Shown here piece by piece: positions 49,527 to 58,029 of a DNA stretch of 64,000 bases. Source of the stretch: Acidimicrobiia bacterium (GTDB lineage Bacteria > Actinomycetota > Acidimicrobiia > IMCC26256 > PALSA-555). Made by a program: the position numbers and the translations under genes. How positions within the stretch are numbered: position 1 is the first letter of the stretch; the number at the start of each line of letters is the position of its first letter. The notes beneath the pieces were generated by a model. It saw only the letters and a program-made list of their open reading frames with translations. It was not told the DNA's origin and did no database searches. The DNA lies in NCBI GenBank assembly GCA_040881685.1, contig JBBECS010000003.1, positions 85,472-149,471 on the forward strand, written 5' to 3'.

Positions 49527-52280
49527 TCAGCGCCCGTGACAGAGCTTGAACTTCTTGCCGCTCCCGCAGTAGCAGGGCTCGTTGCGCCCCGGCGTCTTGT
49601 CGACCGTCACGGGTTGCTGTTGAACCTCCGTGTCGGCGATGGGCTCGACCACCTCGCCGAACGGCGCCTCCTCCACCTCCGCGGGTGGTGCGCTTGCGGC
49701 GACGTCGCGCAGGCCACCGGAGCCCTGGACCGGGTCTTCCGGCGCGCTGTAACGCAGATTGCGCGGGGCGGCACGCTCCGGCTCCTCCGCGACGACCTGG
49801 AGGTGGGTGACGAACTGCACGAAGTTGTCTTCGATGAGAGCCATCATCGCCTCGAACATGTCGTAGCCCTCGCGCTGCCACTCGGCGAGCGGGTCACGCT
49901 GGCCCATGGCGCGCAGGTTGATGCCTTCGCGCAGGTAGTCCATCTCGTAGAGGTGCTCGCGCCAGTGTTGGTCGATCACCGAGAGCATCACCCGACGCTC
50001 GAGCTCTCGCAGCTGCTCGGAGCCGACGACTTCTTCCTTGGCGGCGTACTGCGCAAGCGCGTCGGCGACCACGAGCTCGCGGAGCTGGTCCACGTGCATG
50101 GATTCGTTGAGTGCCGCGCGCTCGAGCTGGGTGGGCAACGTGACCAGCAGGTTCCGATGGAACTCGTCGAGGTCCCAGTCTTCGGGGAACTCGCCCGGGC
50201 AGTTCGCCTCGATGAGTCGGTCGAGCGCGTCCTCGATCGCTTCGAGCGCCTGCTCGCGCAGGTCCTCACCGTCGAGGATCTGCTGGCGGCGCCGGTAGAT
50301 CACCTTGCGCTGCTCGTTCATCACCTCGTCGTACTTGAGAACGTCCTTGCGGATCTCGAAGTTGCGGTCCTCGACGGTGCGCTGCGCGCGCTCGATCGCC
50401 TTCGTCACCATCTTCGCTTCGAGCGGCATGTCGTCTGGGAACGCGCGGTCCATCACCCAGCTCATCGCGCCCGTCGCGAAGAGCCGCATGAGGTCGTCCT
50501 CGAGCGACAGATAGAACCGGCTCTCCCCCGGGTCGCCCTGGCGTCCTGACCGACCGCGGAGCTGGTTGTCGATGCGGCGGCTCTCGTGTCGCTCGGTGCC
50601 GAGCACATACAGACCACCGAGCTGGCGGACCTGCTCACCCTCTTCGTTGCACTGCTCCCGGTACTTGCGGATCAGCTCGGCGAAGCGTTGCGGATCGTCC
50701 GCGGGCGACGAGCCCTCGGCCAGGAGGTCACTGCGGGCGAGGCCCTCGGGGTTGCCACCGAGGAGGATGTCGACGCCGCGGCCGGCCATATTCGTCGCAA
50801 CCGTGACCGCATGCGGCCGTCCGGCCTGCGTCACGATGTGCGCTTCCTTCTCGTGCTGCTTGGCGTTCAGCACCGCGTGTTGGATGCCCCGGCGCTGGAG
50901 CAGACCCGAGAGGTGCTCAGACTTCTCGACCGAGATCGTGCCGACGAGTACAGGTTGACCGCGCTCGAAGCACTCCTGGATGTCGTCGGCCACGGCTTCG
51001 AACTTCGAAGCCTCGCTCTTGTAAATGAGATCGGGGTGGTCGGCTCGGATCATCAAGACGTTCGTTGGGATGGAGACCACTTCGAGCCCGTACGTGTGCG
51101 CGAATTCGCCCGCCTCCGTGGCGGCCGTACCCGTCATGCCCGCGAGCTTGTCGTACATGCGGAAGTAGTTCTGGAGGGTCACCGTGGCGAGCGTCTGGTT
51201 CTCCTCCTTGATGCGCACGCCTTCCTTGGCCTCGACCGCTTGGTGCAGACCTTCGCTCCACCGTCGCCCCTCGAGGATCCGGCCCGTGAACTCGTCGACG
51301 ATCTTCACTTCGCCGTCGGCCACGACGTAGTCGACATCACGCTTGAAGAGCTCCTTGGCGCGCAGCGCCGCCTGGAGCTGGTGCACGAAGTTCTGGTTGA
51401 CGTGCTCGTAGAGGTTGGTAACGGACAGCGCCTCCTCGACCCGGCCGATGCCCTCCTCGGTTGGCACGACGGTTCGCTTCGCCTCGTCGACCTCGTAATC
51501 CCGATCGCGCATGAGCCCGCCGACGATTCGGGCGAACTGGTAGTAGAGCTGCTGAGCGTCATCGGCACGACCCGAGATGATGAGCGGGGTGCGCGCCTCG
51601 TCGACCAGGATCGAGTCGACCTCGTCGACGATCGCGAACGAGTGCCCGCGCTGCACCTGCTCTTCTCGAGAACCGGCCATGTTGTCGCGGAGGTAGTCGA
51701 ACCCGAACTCGTTGTTCGTGCCGTGTGTGATGTCGGCGTTGTACGCGATCTTCTTCTCGTCCCAGTCGTCGATCTCGGGGATGACGACGCCGACTTCCAT
51801 GCCCAAGAAGCTGTAGATCTGGCCCATCCACTCGGCGTCGCGTTTGGCGAGGTAGTCGTTCACCGTGATGAGGTGGACGCCGTATCCCGCAAGCGCGTTG
51901 AGGTAGGCCGGCAACGTGGCCACGAGCGTCTTGCCCTCACCCGTCTTCATCTCAGCAACCCAGCCGAAGTGAAGCGCGGCGCCGCCCATGATCTGCACGT
52001 CGAAGTGCCGTTGGCCGATCGTGCGCTTCGCGGCCTCGCGGACAGCGGCGAACGCCTCCGGCAGCAGCTCGTCGAGCATGTCGATCCGAGCCTCACGATC
52101 GGTCACGGGATCGCCGGCCTCGTCCACACGGGCACGGAACTCGGCGGTGAGTGCACGCAGCTCGTCGTCGCTGCGCGCTTCCATCTCCGGCTCGAGCGCG
52201 TTGACTTCGGGCACGATCGACCCGAGAAGCTTGAGCTTCTTGCCCTCGCCGGCGTGAAGGAGCTTGTTGAAGAGGCCCAT
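49527..52280 (-). CDS. secA: Preprotein translocase ATPase SecA
   Basis: Motor of the Sec secretion pathway. 917 residues. Walker A is MKTGEGKTLVA (GEGKT at 114-118) and DEVDSILVDEARTPLIISG carries the DEAD-type Walker B. VGTISVEKSEHLS, TNMAGRGVDILLGGN, RRIDNQLRGRSGRQGDPG and the scaffold/IRA region (SVIDQHWREHLYEMDYLREGINLRAMGQRDP) follow. The C-terminal zinc motif is intact (Cys903, Cys905, Cys914, His915), so it is the SecB/lipid-interacting SEC-C form. The start is ATG 52280; the upstream open frame is a shadow. This is SecA1 by context (hpf and comF nearby, prfB downstream). Confidence 0.98.
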   Translation of the reverse strand: MGLFNKLLHAGEGKKLKLLGSIVPEVNALEPEMEARSDDELRALTAEFRARVDEAGDPVTDREARIDMLDELLPEAFAAVREAAKRTIGQRHFDVQIMGGAALHFGWVAEMKTGEGKTLVATLPAYLNALAGYGVHLITVNDYLAKRDAEWMGQIYSFLGMEVGVVIPEIDDWDEKKIAYNADITHGTNNEFGFDYLRDNMAGSREEQVQRGHSFAIVDEVDSILVDEARTPLIISGRADDAQQLYYQFARIVGGLMRDRDYEVDEAKRTVVPTEEGIGRVEEALSVTNLYEHVNQNFVHQLQAALRAKELFKRDVDYVVADGEVKIVDEFTGRILEGRRWSEGLHQAVEAKEGVRIKEENQTLATVTLQNYFRMYDKLAGMTGTAATEAGEFAHTYGLEVVSIPTNVLMIRADHPDLIYKSEASKFEAVADDIQECFERGQPVLVGTISVEKSEHLSGLLQRRGIQHAVLNAKQHEKEAHIVTQAGRPHAVTVATNMAGRGVDILLGGNPEGLARSDLLAEGSSPADDPQRFAELIRKYREQCNEEGEQVRQLGGLYVLGTERHESRRIDNQLRGRSGRQGDPGESRFYLSLEDDLMRLFATGAMSWVMDRAFPDDMPLEAKMVTKAIERAQRTVEDRNFEIRKDVLKYDEVMNEQRKVIYRRRQQILDGEDLREQALEAIEDALDRLIEANCPGEFPEDWDLDEFHRNLLVTLPTQLERAALNESMHVDQLRELVVADALAQYAAKEEVVGSEQLRELERRVMLSVIDQHWREHLYEMDYLREGINLRAMGQRDPLAEWQREGYDMFEAMMALIEDNFVQFVTHLQVVAEEPERAAPRNLRYSAPEDPVQGSGGLRDVAASAPPAEVEEAPFGEVVEPIADTEVQQQPVTVDKTPGRNEPCYCGSGKKFKLCHGR

Positions 52281-52347
52281 GACGGCGTTCAGCCTACCGG
52301 TGCCACCTGCCGTTCCTGGCCCGCAGTGCTCTGAGAGCATTCGCGTA

Positions 52348-52407
52348 GGCGGCGGCTTCGCCGACCGCCGGAGCAACAGGCGTCGCCCGCGACGCCGACC
52401 AAAGGAG
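52348..52407 (+). repeat. Family-1 (R1) double-hairpin repeat supplying a ribosome binding site
   Basis: 60 nt: a first hairpin with core GGCTTCGCC, then GGCGTCG (52379-52385), loop CCCG, CGACGCC (52390-52396) and the tail GACCAAAGGAG. The final GGAG (52404-52407) lies five bases before the GTG start of the DUF2079 gene and is its only visible Shine-Dalgarno sequence. 53 of 60 bases equal the 41985 copy. Confidence 0.75.
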
Positions 52408-52412
52408 TCAGA

Positions 52413-53915
52413 GTGACGGTCACGATCGAGGGCGCAGGAGCGGCACTTCGACCGCGCCCGCGTGCGGCGAGCATCGTGCGCTCGCTGCCCCATCCCGCGG
52501 TCCTGACGCTGGCGATGTTCACCACCGCGTGGTTCGTGACCTTCGCCGTCCTCGTCGTTCGTCGCCATCACGGCTTCTGGGATCTGGCGTTCGACATGGG
52601 CATCCACGACCAGTCGGTGTGGCTGCTCGCCCATGGTCGCGACTTCATGACGGTTCGGGGCCTCGACGTGTTCGGGCACCACGCGACGCCCGCGTACTAC
52701 TTGCTTGTCCCTGCCTACTGGCTCGGAGCGGGACCCGACTTCCTCAATCTGTTCCAGGTGAGCGCACTCGCGCTCGGCACGATCCCGCTGTACCTGCTGG
52801 CACGCGACCGTGGGCTGTCACCCTGGGTGGGTGCCGCGCTCGGCAGCGCGCTTCTGCTGCACCCCGCCGTCCAGTTCTTCTCTTGGGAGCTGTTCCACCC
52901 CGAGGTCGTCGCGATCACACCGCTGTTGTGCGCGTACCTGTGTGCGTCGCGTCGATCGTGGCGATGGTTCGCGTTCTGGGCCGTGTTGGCGGTGTCCTGG
53001 AAAGAGGACGTTGCGCTGGCAGTCATGGTGCTCGGGCTGCTCGTCGCGCTCCGCTGGAACCGCCGGATCGGGCTCGCCACCGCGGGCGTCGCGCTTGGTT
53101 GGTTCGTGCTGTGGACCGTGGTGCTCTTCCCTGCGATCAACGGCGGCCACGTGCAGTCGGAAGGGATCTACCAAGGGGTCGGCGGCTCCGCCGGTGGGAT
53201 GGTCGACACCCTGTTCAACGACCCGGGCGCCATCACGTCACACGTCTTCTCGTCGGAGTCGGGCGACTTCGCATTCCGGCTGCTCGCGCCGTTCGGGTTC
53301 ATTCCGCTGCTCGCGCCTCTGGTGCTGTTGATCGGACTGCCGCAGTTCCTGCTCGACGTGCTGACCGACGCGGGCTGGACCCGGGTGATCCAGCACCACT
53401 ACGCGGCGTTGTGCGTCGCCGCGCTCGCGCTCGCCAGCGTCGAAGGCGTCGCATTCGCGGGCCGCCGCCTCGGTCGCAACGCGCTCGTCGCCGCATGCTG
53501 TCTCGTGGTGGCCGGCGGCATCTTCGGGACACTCTCGTGGGGTCCATCTCCCGTCAGCAGCAAGTACGAAGGTGGGTGGTGGCCAGCCCCGACCGATCCG
53601 CGCATCGACGCCAAGCGGGCGGCAATCGCTCTCGTTCCCGACGACGCGGTCGTGACCGCGACCTACGGAATGCTGCCGCAGCTGAGCCAACGCGCCGAGA
53701 TCTACGACTACCCGAATCCGTGGGAGTCGCGGAACTTCGGTATCGAGGGAGAGCCCACCCGGAACCCACGACGCGTGGAGTGGCTCGTCCTCGACCGGCA
53801 GGTCATCAACCTCGACCCAGCCGCCACCGCGCTCCTTACGACGATCCTGCCCGACTTCAGGATCGTGTTCGAACGCGACGACCTCGTCGTGGCCCGGCGC
53901 CGTGCGGAGACCTGA
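52413..53915 (+). CDS. DUF2079 polytopic membrane protein
   Basis: 500-residue integral membrane protein with about ten hydrophobic segments. The family-typical N-terminal block is FDMGIHDQSVWLLAHGRDFMT...GHHATPAYYLLVPAYWLG, with SWELFHPEVVAI and SWKEDVALAVMVLGLL following. The fold resembles GT-C glycosyltransferases and the Asp/His-rich first loop would suit catalysis, but no activity is established. The C-terminal 90 residues are soluble. The start is GTG 52413 with GGAG contributed by a family-1 repeat. It is divergent from secA and its 3' end overlaps hpf by 59 bp on the other strand. Confidence 0.88.
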   Translation: MTVTIEGAGAALRPRPRAASIVRSLPHPAVLTLAMFTTAWFVTFAVLVVRRHHGFWDLAFDMGIHDQSVWLLAHGRDFMTVRGLDVFGHHATPAYYLLVPAYWLGAGPDFLNLFQVSALALGTIPLYLLARDRGLSPWVGAALGSALLLHPAVQFFSWELFHPEVVAITPLLCAYLCASRRSWRWFAFWAVLAVSWKEDVALAVMVLGLLVALRWNRRIGLATAGVALGWFVLWTVVLFPAINGGHVQSEGIYQGVGGSAGGMVDTLFNDPGAITSHVFSSESGDFAFRLLAPFGFIPLLAPLVLLIGLPQFLLDVLTDAGWTRVIQHHYAALCVAALALASVEGVAFAGRRLGRNALVAACCLVVAGGIFGTLSWGPSPVSSKYEGGWWPAPTDPRIDAKRAAIALVPDDAVVTATYGMLPQLSQRAEIYDYPNPWESRNFGIEGEPTRNPRRVEWLVLDRQVINLDPAATALLTTILPDFRIVFERDDLVVARRRAET

Positions 53916-54207
53916 CGCGCCGATCCTTGAGCCGCGCGACCTGGTGTCGGATCTTGTCGAGGACCCGCTCGAGCGCGAGCTCGGGCGTCGCGGCCGCGGC
54001 ATGTGCGACGACCGACCCCTGACGCATCTGCACCGTGATGGAGCACGCGTGGCGTCCGGCGATCCGAGGGTTGCGCTCCTCAGAGAGGTGCACGTCGGCG
54101 CGTGACGCGTCGGGCGCGACTCGGGCCAGCCGATCGAGCTTGCGTGCGGTCATCGACCGCAGCCTGGTCGGGACCGGACCAGTGCTGCTCCGCATGATCA
54201 CTTGCAT
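53857..54207 (-). CDS. hpf: Short hibernation-promoting factor (HPF/YfiA fold)
   Basis: Ribosome-associated stress protein. 116 residues containing only the S30AE-type N-terminal domain: TARKLDRLARVAPDASRADVHLSEERNPRIAGRHACSITVQMRQGSVVAHAAAATPEL and VLDKIRHQVARLKDR, which resemble actinobacterial HPF closely. The C-terminal domain that dimerises ribosomes in long HPFs is missing, replaced by a short Arg-rich tail. It may be a short HPF or YfiA-type inactivator, or a truncated long HPF. ATG 54207 has GAGGTG just upstream. It keeps the comF-hpf-secA neighbourhood, although DUF2079 now lies between hpf and secA in opposite orientation. Confidence 0.82.
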   Translation of the reverse strand: MQVIMRSSTGPVPTRLRSMTARKLDRLARVAPDASRADVHLSEERNPRIAGRHACSITVQMRQGSVVAHAAAATPELALERVLDKIRHQVARLKDRRVRSPHGAGPRRGRRVRTRS

Positions 54208-54213
54208 GGGCAC

Positions 54214-54251
54214 CTCATGTCGGGTCGGCCCGCCCTCATGTCGGGTCGGCC
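54214..54251 (-). repeat. Two tandem 17-bp repeats in the hpf leader
   Basis: CTCATGTCGGGTCGGCC (plus strand) occurs at 54214-54230 and again at 54235-54251, 21 bp apart. On the hpf strand each unit ends GACATGAG, so the GAGG used by hpf lies in the proximal unit. It may be a binding site pair or a simple duplication. Confidence 0.7.
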
Positions 54252-54287
54252 GCCCCCGCCTGAGTGTACGGATCGGATGGGTGCGCG

Positions 54288-54890
54288 TCACGGAGCAGGT
54301 GTGCGCGCCGCCGTGAGCGCGACCACGCGGTCCGCGCCCTTCGCGCGGAGCGCGGCGGCGGCCGCGGTGAGGCTCGCGCCCGTCGTGGCCACGTCGTCCA
54401 CGAGCAGCACGTTCGCCGGAGCGCGGCGGAGCGCCTCGATCGAAGGACCGCGCCGGCGCGCGGAAGCCGGCAAGCCGGTCTGGGACGGCCCCGGCCCGCG
54501 GGCAAGCATGCGCCGGGCCGGTCGGGAGAGCCGACTCGCCACCTGCCGGGCGAGCACCTCGGCATGGTCGAAGCCGCGTTCGCGCTTGCGGGCCGAGGTG
54601 GTGGGCACCCACGTGACGACGGCCGGCATCGGCGGCGCAAGGTGCACGACCATCGCGGACGCGAGCCAGGCCGTCACCGCATGGGCGCCGCGGTACTTCA
54701 CGCGGGCGACGAGCTCACGGGCGACGCCCTCGTAGGCGAAGGGCGCCGCCCATGCATCGATGCCAGTCGGCGGCGGCGCCGCGACCGCGGGCCGCAGCCC
54801 GACCGCGCACGCGTCACACACCGGGTCGGCGGGTCGCCCACACCCAGGACACGTGAGCGGCAGCACCACAGCAACGAGACGACTCAGCAC
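54288..54890 (-). CDS. comF: ComF family phosphoribosyltransferase-fold protein
   Basis: 200 residues. An N-terminal zinc site CPGC...CDAC, then VKYRGAH, STSARKRERGFDHAEVLARQVA and the PRPP-binding loop VLLVDDVATTGAS. ComFC-type proteins take part in DNA uptake in competent bacteria, and their exact chemistry is unclear. No other competence gene is near, but the comF-hpf-secA proximity is common in actinobacteria. The start is ATG 54890 and the end lies 80 bp before hpf. Confidence 0.93.
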   Translation of the reverse strand: MLSRLVAVVLPLTCPGCGRPADPVCDACAVGLRPAVAAPPPTGIDAWAAPFAYEGVARELVARVKYRGAHAVTAWLASAMVVHLAPPMPAVVTWVPTTSARKRERGFDHAEVLARQVASRLSRPARRMLARGPGPSQTGLPASARRRGPSIEALRRAPANVLLVDDVATTGASLTAAAAALRAKGADRVVALTAARTPAP

Positions 54891-54932
54891 GAACCGACCC
54901 TACGAACGGGGTGTGACGCTCCCCCGTCCCGG

Positions 54933-56375
54933 CTAGTACCGGTAGTGCTCCGGCTTGTACGGGCCGTCGACCGGGATGCCGAGGTACGACGCCTGCTCTT
55001 CGGTCAGCTGCGTCAGCTTCACGCCGAGCTTGTCGAGGTGCAGGCGCGCGACCTCTTCATCGAGATGCTTCGGCAGCGTGTACACCTTTCGCTCGTAGAA
55101 GTCGCGGTGCGTGAACAGCTCGACCTGTGCGATCACCTGGTTCGTGAAGCTGTTCGACATCACGAAGCTCGGGTGGCCCGTCGCACACCCGAGGTTCAGC
55201 AGCCGACCCTCAGCCAACACGATGATCGAATGGCCATCGGCGAACAACCACTCGTCGACCTGGGGCTTGATGTTGACGCGCTTGACTCCGGAGAACGCGG
55301 CGAGCCCGGCCATGTCGATCTCGTTGTCAAAATGCCCGATGTTGCCCACGATCGCGTTGTGTTTCATCCGCGCCATGTCGTCGGCGGTGATGATGTTCGT
55401 GTTGCCGGTGGCCGTGATGAAGAGGTCGGCGGTGTCCACGATGTCTTCGAGGGTGAGCACCTGGTAACCCTCCATCGCGGCCTGGAGCGCGCAGATGGGG
55501 TCGATCTCGGTGATCACGACGCGCGCGCCTTGCCCTTTGAGCGACTGCGCGCACCCCTTGCCGACATCGCCGTAACCGCAGACGACGGCGACCTTCCCGG
55601 CCAACATCACGTCGGTGGCGCGGCAGATCCCGTCGACGAGCGAGTGCCTGCAGCCGTACAGGTTGTCGAACTTCGACTTCGTGACGGAGTCGTTGACGTT
55701 GATGGCAGGGAAGAGGAGCGTGCCCGCCTCGTGCATCTGATACAGGCGGTGCACACCGGTGGTGGTCTCCTCGGTCACACCTTGAATCCCCGCGGCGATG
55801 CGGTGCCACACGCGGTTGTCGTCGCCTTGGATGCGCGCCAGAACGCCGAGGATCACCTTCCACTCCTCGCTGTCACCCTCGGCGGCGGCCGGAACTGCAC
55901 CGGCGCGCTCAAACTCGACGCCCTTGTGTACCGCGAGCGTGGCGTCGCCACCGTCGTCGAGGATCATGTTGGGGCCGCCACCGTCGGGCCAGCGCAGGAC
56001 CTGCTCGGTGCACCACCAGTACTCCTCGAGCGTCTCGCCCTTCCACGCGAACACCGGCACACCGCTGGCCGCGATGGCCGCGGCGGCGTGGTCCTGGGTC
56101 GAGAAGATGTTGCACGACGCCCAGCGCACCTGCGCGCCGAGGGCAACCAGCGTCTCGATCAGCACCGCGGTCTGCACGGTCATGTGCAGCGAGCCGGTGA
56201 TGCGCGCGCCCGCGAGTGGTTGCGTCGGGCCGTGGCGCTCCCGCATGGCCATGAGCCCGGGCATCTCGTGCTCGGCGAGCTCGATCTCCTTGCGGCCGAA
56301 CTCAGCTAGCGAGAGGTCAGCGACCTTGAAGTCGGGTCGGTCGGTCGGTGTGGTGGATTCGACGGTCGTGGTCAT
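54933..56375 (-). CDS. ahcY: S-adenosylhomocysteine hydrolase
   Basis: Splits SAH into adenosine and homocysteine, closing the methylation cycle. 480 residues. [72 protein letters not shown] (catalytic Lys and Asp) and the NAD loop CGYGDVGKG are present, with C-terminal KPEHYRY. The last residues supply the NAD-binding Lys and Tyr. The start is ATG 56375, preferred over the ATG nine codons upstream because MTTTVES fits family starts. I see no recognisable SAH or SAM riboswitch in the 100 bp upstream. Confidence 0.98.
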   Translation of the reverse strand: MTTTVESTTPTDRPDFKVADLSLAEFGRKEIELAEHEMPGLMAMRERHGPTQPLAGARITGSLHMTVQTAVLIETLVALGAQVRWASCNIFSTQDHAAAAIAASGVPVFAWKGETLEEYWWCTEQVLRWPDGGGPNMILDDGGDATLAVHKGVEFERAGAVPAAAEGDSEEWKVILGVLARIQGDDNRVWHRIAAGIQGVTEETTTGVHRLYQMHEAGTLLFPAINVNDSVTKSKFDNLYGCRHSLVDGICRATDVMLAGKVAVVCGYGDVGKGCAQSLKGQGARVVITEIDPICALQAAMEGYQVLTLEDIVDTADLFITATGNTNIITADDMARMKHNAIVGNIGHFDNEIDMAGLAAFSGVKRVNIKPQVDEWLFADGHSIIVLAEGRLLNLGCATGHPSFVMSNSFTNQVIAQVELFTHRDFYERKVYTLPKHLDEEVARLHLDKLGVKLTQLTEEQASYLGIPVDGPYKPEHYRY

Positions 56376-56479
56376 CGGTGGACTCCCCTGTCGGCGCGCC
56401 AAAGCGCGCGAATTGGACTCACTGGGAGTCGGCCCGGATCACCGGATGACAGCTCGCAACGAGCCCGACGGTTCAGATG

Positions 56480-57535
56480 TTACTGCGCCGGGCTCGAGAG
56501 CGCAGACTTGAGCTGGGCGATCGCGTCGATCGGGCCGGGGTCGACGTCGTTGTCGAGCGCGAGGTAGCAGCTCGTCCAGTCGCCGAGGTACGCGAGGTCG
56601 AGCAGCTGGGCGAGGCGGCTCTGCCCGATGCCCTCGACCTCGAGCACCTGCACGAACGCCTCCTCGATGATCTCCTGCGTCAAGCGCATGCGGGCCTCGA
56701 GCCGCTCGTGCTCCATCCCGTGCCGCAACGACACGAGCGTGAGGATCTGTCGGGTCACGTCACCGTGCTGGCCCCACGCGCAGATCTCGTTGTGGTCGAG
56801 CTCGGGGTACGCGTTCCAGAACGCGGGAGCCTTGGCGTTCTCGTTGATCGACTGCTTCCATCGCATCGCGGCGACGGCCCCGAGCCCGCCGGTGCCGTGG
56901 ATGACCGGGATCGTGCGGCCGATGCGGCGGGCAAGCTCACGCGCCGGGTTGGCGGGCGCAGCCACGTCAGGCTTGCACTGCTCGCGACGACGGGCGAGCT
57001 GTCGCTGCGCCTGGGTCATTGCCACGTGGGCCTCGGGAAGCATTCCCATGCGGAACATCACCACGAGCACCGGCGCGACCATTGCGCACAATGCAAAGCG
57101 CGGCCCAGGGATTCCAGGCGTGCATGGAATGTGCAGCGCACCGCGCTCCTCAGCCAACCGCGCCAGCGCGCCGTCACCCGTGACGACGATCAAGCTCGCG
57201 CCAGCGTCGAGCGCGCCGCGCGCCATCTCGACGGTCTCTTCTGTTTCACCGGAGTACGACACCGCGAATGCGAGGGTGCGTGGACCGACGAACCCCGGCG
57301 TTCGATATTGCTTGAGCACGACGACCGGTACGGGCAGCGTTCCGGTTCCGACCACCTGGACAAGATCGCCGACGATGCCGGATCCACCCATCCCCATGAT
57401 GACGACGTTGTCGAAGTCTTCTGGTGCCGGCAACGTCATGCGATCGACGAGCATCCCCGCCGCTTCGTGCGCCGCGGCAAGCTGCTCCGGCATCGCCGCG
57501 AGCGCATCGAGCACTCCCAGGCTGTCAGTTGCCAT
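56480..57535 (-). CDS. SIS-domain sugar-phosphate isomerase (bifunctional PGI/PMI type)
   Basis: 351 residues with two SIS domains. VVIMGMGGSGIVGDLVQVV and FAVSYSGETEETVEMARGAL belong to the first; a second occurs around PVIHGTGGLGAVAAMRWKQSINENAKAPAFWNAYPELDHNEICAW. NENAKAPAFWNAYPELDHNE is typical of the phosphoglucose/phosphomannose isomerase C-terminal domain. It would interconvert fructose-6-P with glucose-6-P or mannose-6-P and so feed manB. Start ATG 57535. It lies downstream of trm112-like and manB genes on the same strand. Confidence 0.93.
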   Translation of the reverse strand: MATDSLGVLDALAAMPEQLAAAHEAAGMLVDRMTLPAPEDFDNVVIMGMGGSGIVGDLVQVVGTGTLPVPVVVLKQYRTPGFVGPRTLAFAVSYSGETEETVEMARGALDAGASLIVVTGDGALARLAEERGALHIPCTPGIPGPRFALCAMVAPVLVVMFRMGMLPEAHVAMTQAQRQLARRREQCKPDVAAPANPARELARRIGRTIPVIHGTGGLGAVAAMRWKQSINENAKAPAFWNAYPELDHNEICAWGQHGDVTRQILTLVSLRHGMEHERLEARMRLTQEIIEEAFVQVLEVEGIGQSRLAQLLDLAYLGDWTSCYLALDNDVDPGPIDAIAQLKSALSSPAQ

Positions 57536-57604
57536 TGGCTCGCTCCCTCGGTGGCGGGAACCACACATCGGGTCGATTCCGCAGGCTCCGTCTCCCGAGG
57601 CGCC

Positions 57605-57621
57605 GAGGGGCAAAGCCCCTC
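57605..57621. repeat. Perfect 7-bp hairpin between Trm112-like and isomerase genes
   Basis: GAGGGGC, loop AAA, GCCCCTC. On the minus strand its core reads GGCTTTGCC, the same core as the first hairpin of the family-1 repeats, but the second hairpin and the GGAG tail are not clear. It may be a degenerate family-1 copy or an ordinary hairpin. Confidence 0.4.
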
Positions 57622-57665
57622 GTCACCGCCACCGCCCTGCGGGACGTTCGCTCGCGAGCCACTCT

Positions 57666-57902
57666 CTATCCCTCGAAGGTGGGCTTCACGCCGTCGGCTT
57701 CGGCCTTCGCCATGAGCCGCGTGTGCTCGGTGTCGTCGACCGCTTCGGCTTCGTCGATGAGCATGATCGGGATGTCGTCACGCACGGCGTATCGCCGCTT
57801 CAAGCGGGGGTTGTACAGGGCGGACTCGTCCTCGAAGTAGAGCAACGGGCCCTTGTCTTCCGGACAAGCGAGGATCTCCAACAGCTTCGCGTCAAGTGCC
57901 AT
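57666..57902 (-). CDS. Trm112-like small protein (UPF0434 family)
   Basis: 78 residues. It starts MALDAKLLEILACPEDKGPLLYF, has NPRLKRRYAVRDDIPIMLIDEA, and ends with an acidic tail. The family is related to the methyltransferase activator Trm112. The usual two Cys pairs are reduced to a single Cys (ACPEDKG), so zinc binding is doubtful. Its position between manB and the sugar isomerase is the usual actinobacterial arrangement (compare the Rv3256c-Rv3257c neighbourhood). Confidence 0.9.
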   Translation of the reverse strand: MALDAKLLEILACPEDKGPLLYFEDESALYNPRLKRRYAVRDDIPIMLIDEAEAVDDTEHTRLMAKAEADGVKPTFEG

Positions 57903-57976
57903 GGGGGTGAGTCTGCCATCTTCCCCTCATTCGACCGCGCGGCGTTCGAGCGAAAGCGAGTGAGCTCGCAGCCGCT

Positions 57977-58020
57977 GGCGAGCGGCCGCGGCGGCGGGTA
58001 TCCCGCCGTCGCAGCGAGCG
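57977..58020 (-). repeat. Family-2 (R2) hairpin repeat, inverted copy with altered stem
   Basis: On the minus strand CGCTCGCTGCGAC, then GGCGGG, loop ATA, CCCGCC (58007 down to 57993), then CCGCGGCCGCTCGCC. Flanks match the 17008 copy while the stem differs in compensating pairs. It lies between the manB stop and the Trm112-like start, the same kind of position as the other copies. Confidence 0.6.
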
Positions 58021-58029
58021 CGGCCAGGG

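Noticed and set aside
56376-56479. SAH or SAM riboswitch upstream of ahcY
   Set aside because: A hairpin (GACTC/GAGTC) is present, but the conserved nucleotides of the SAH, SAM-I, SAM-II or SAM-IV classes as I know them could not be found.
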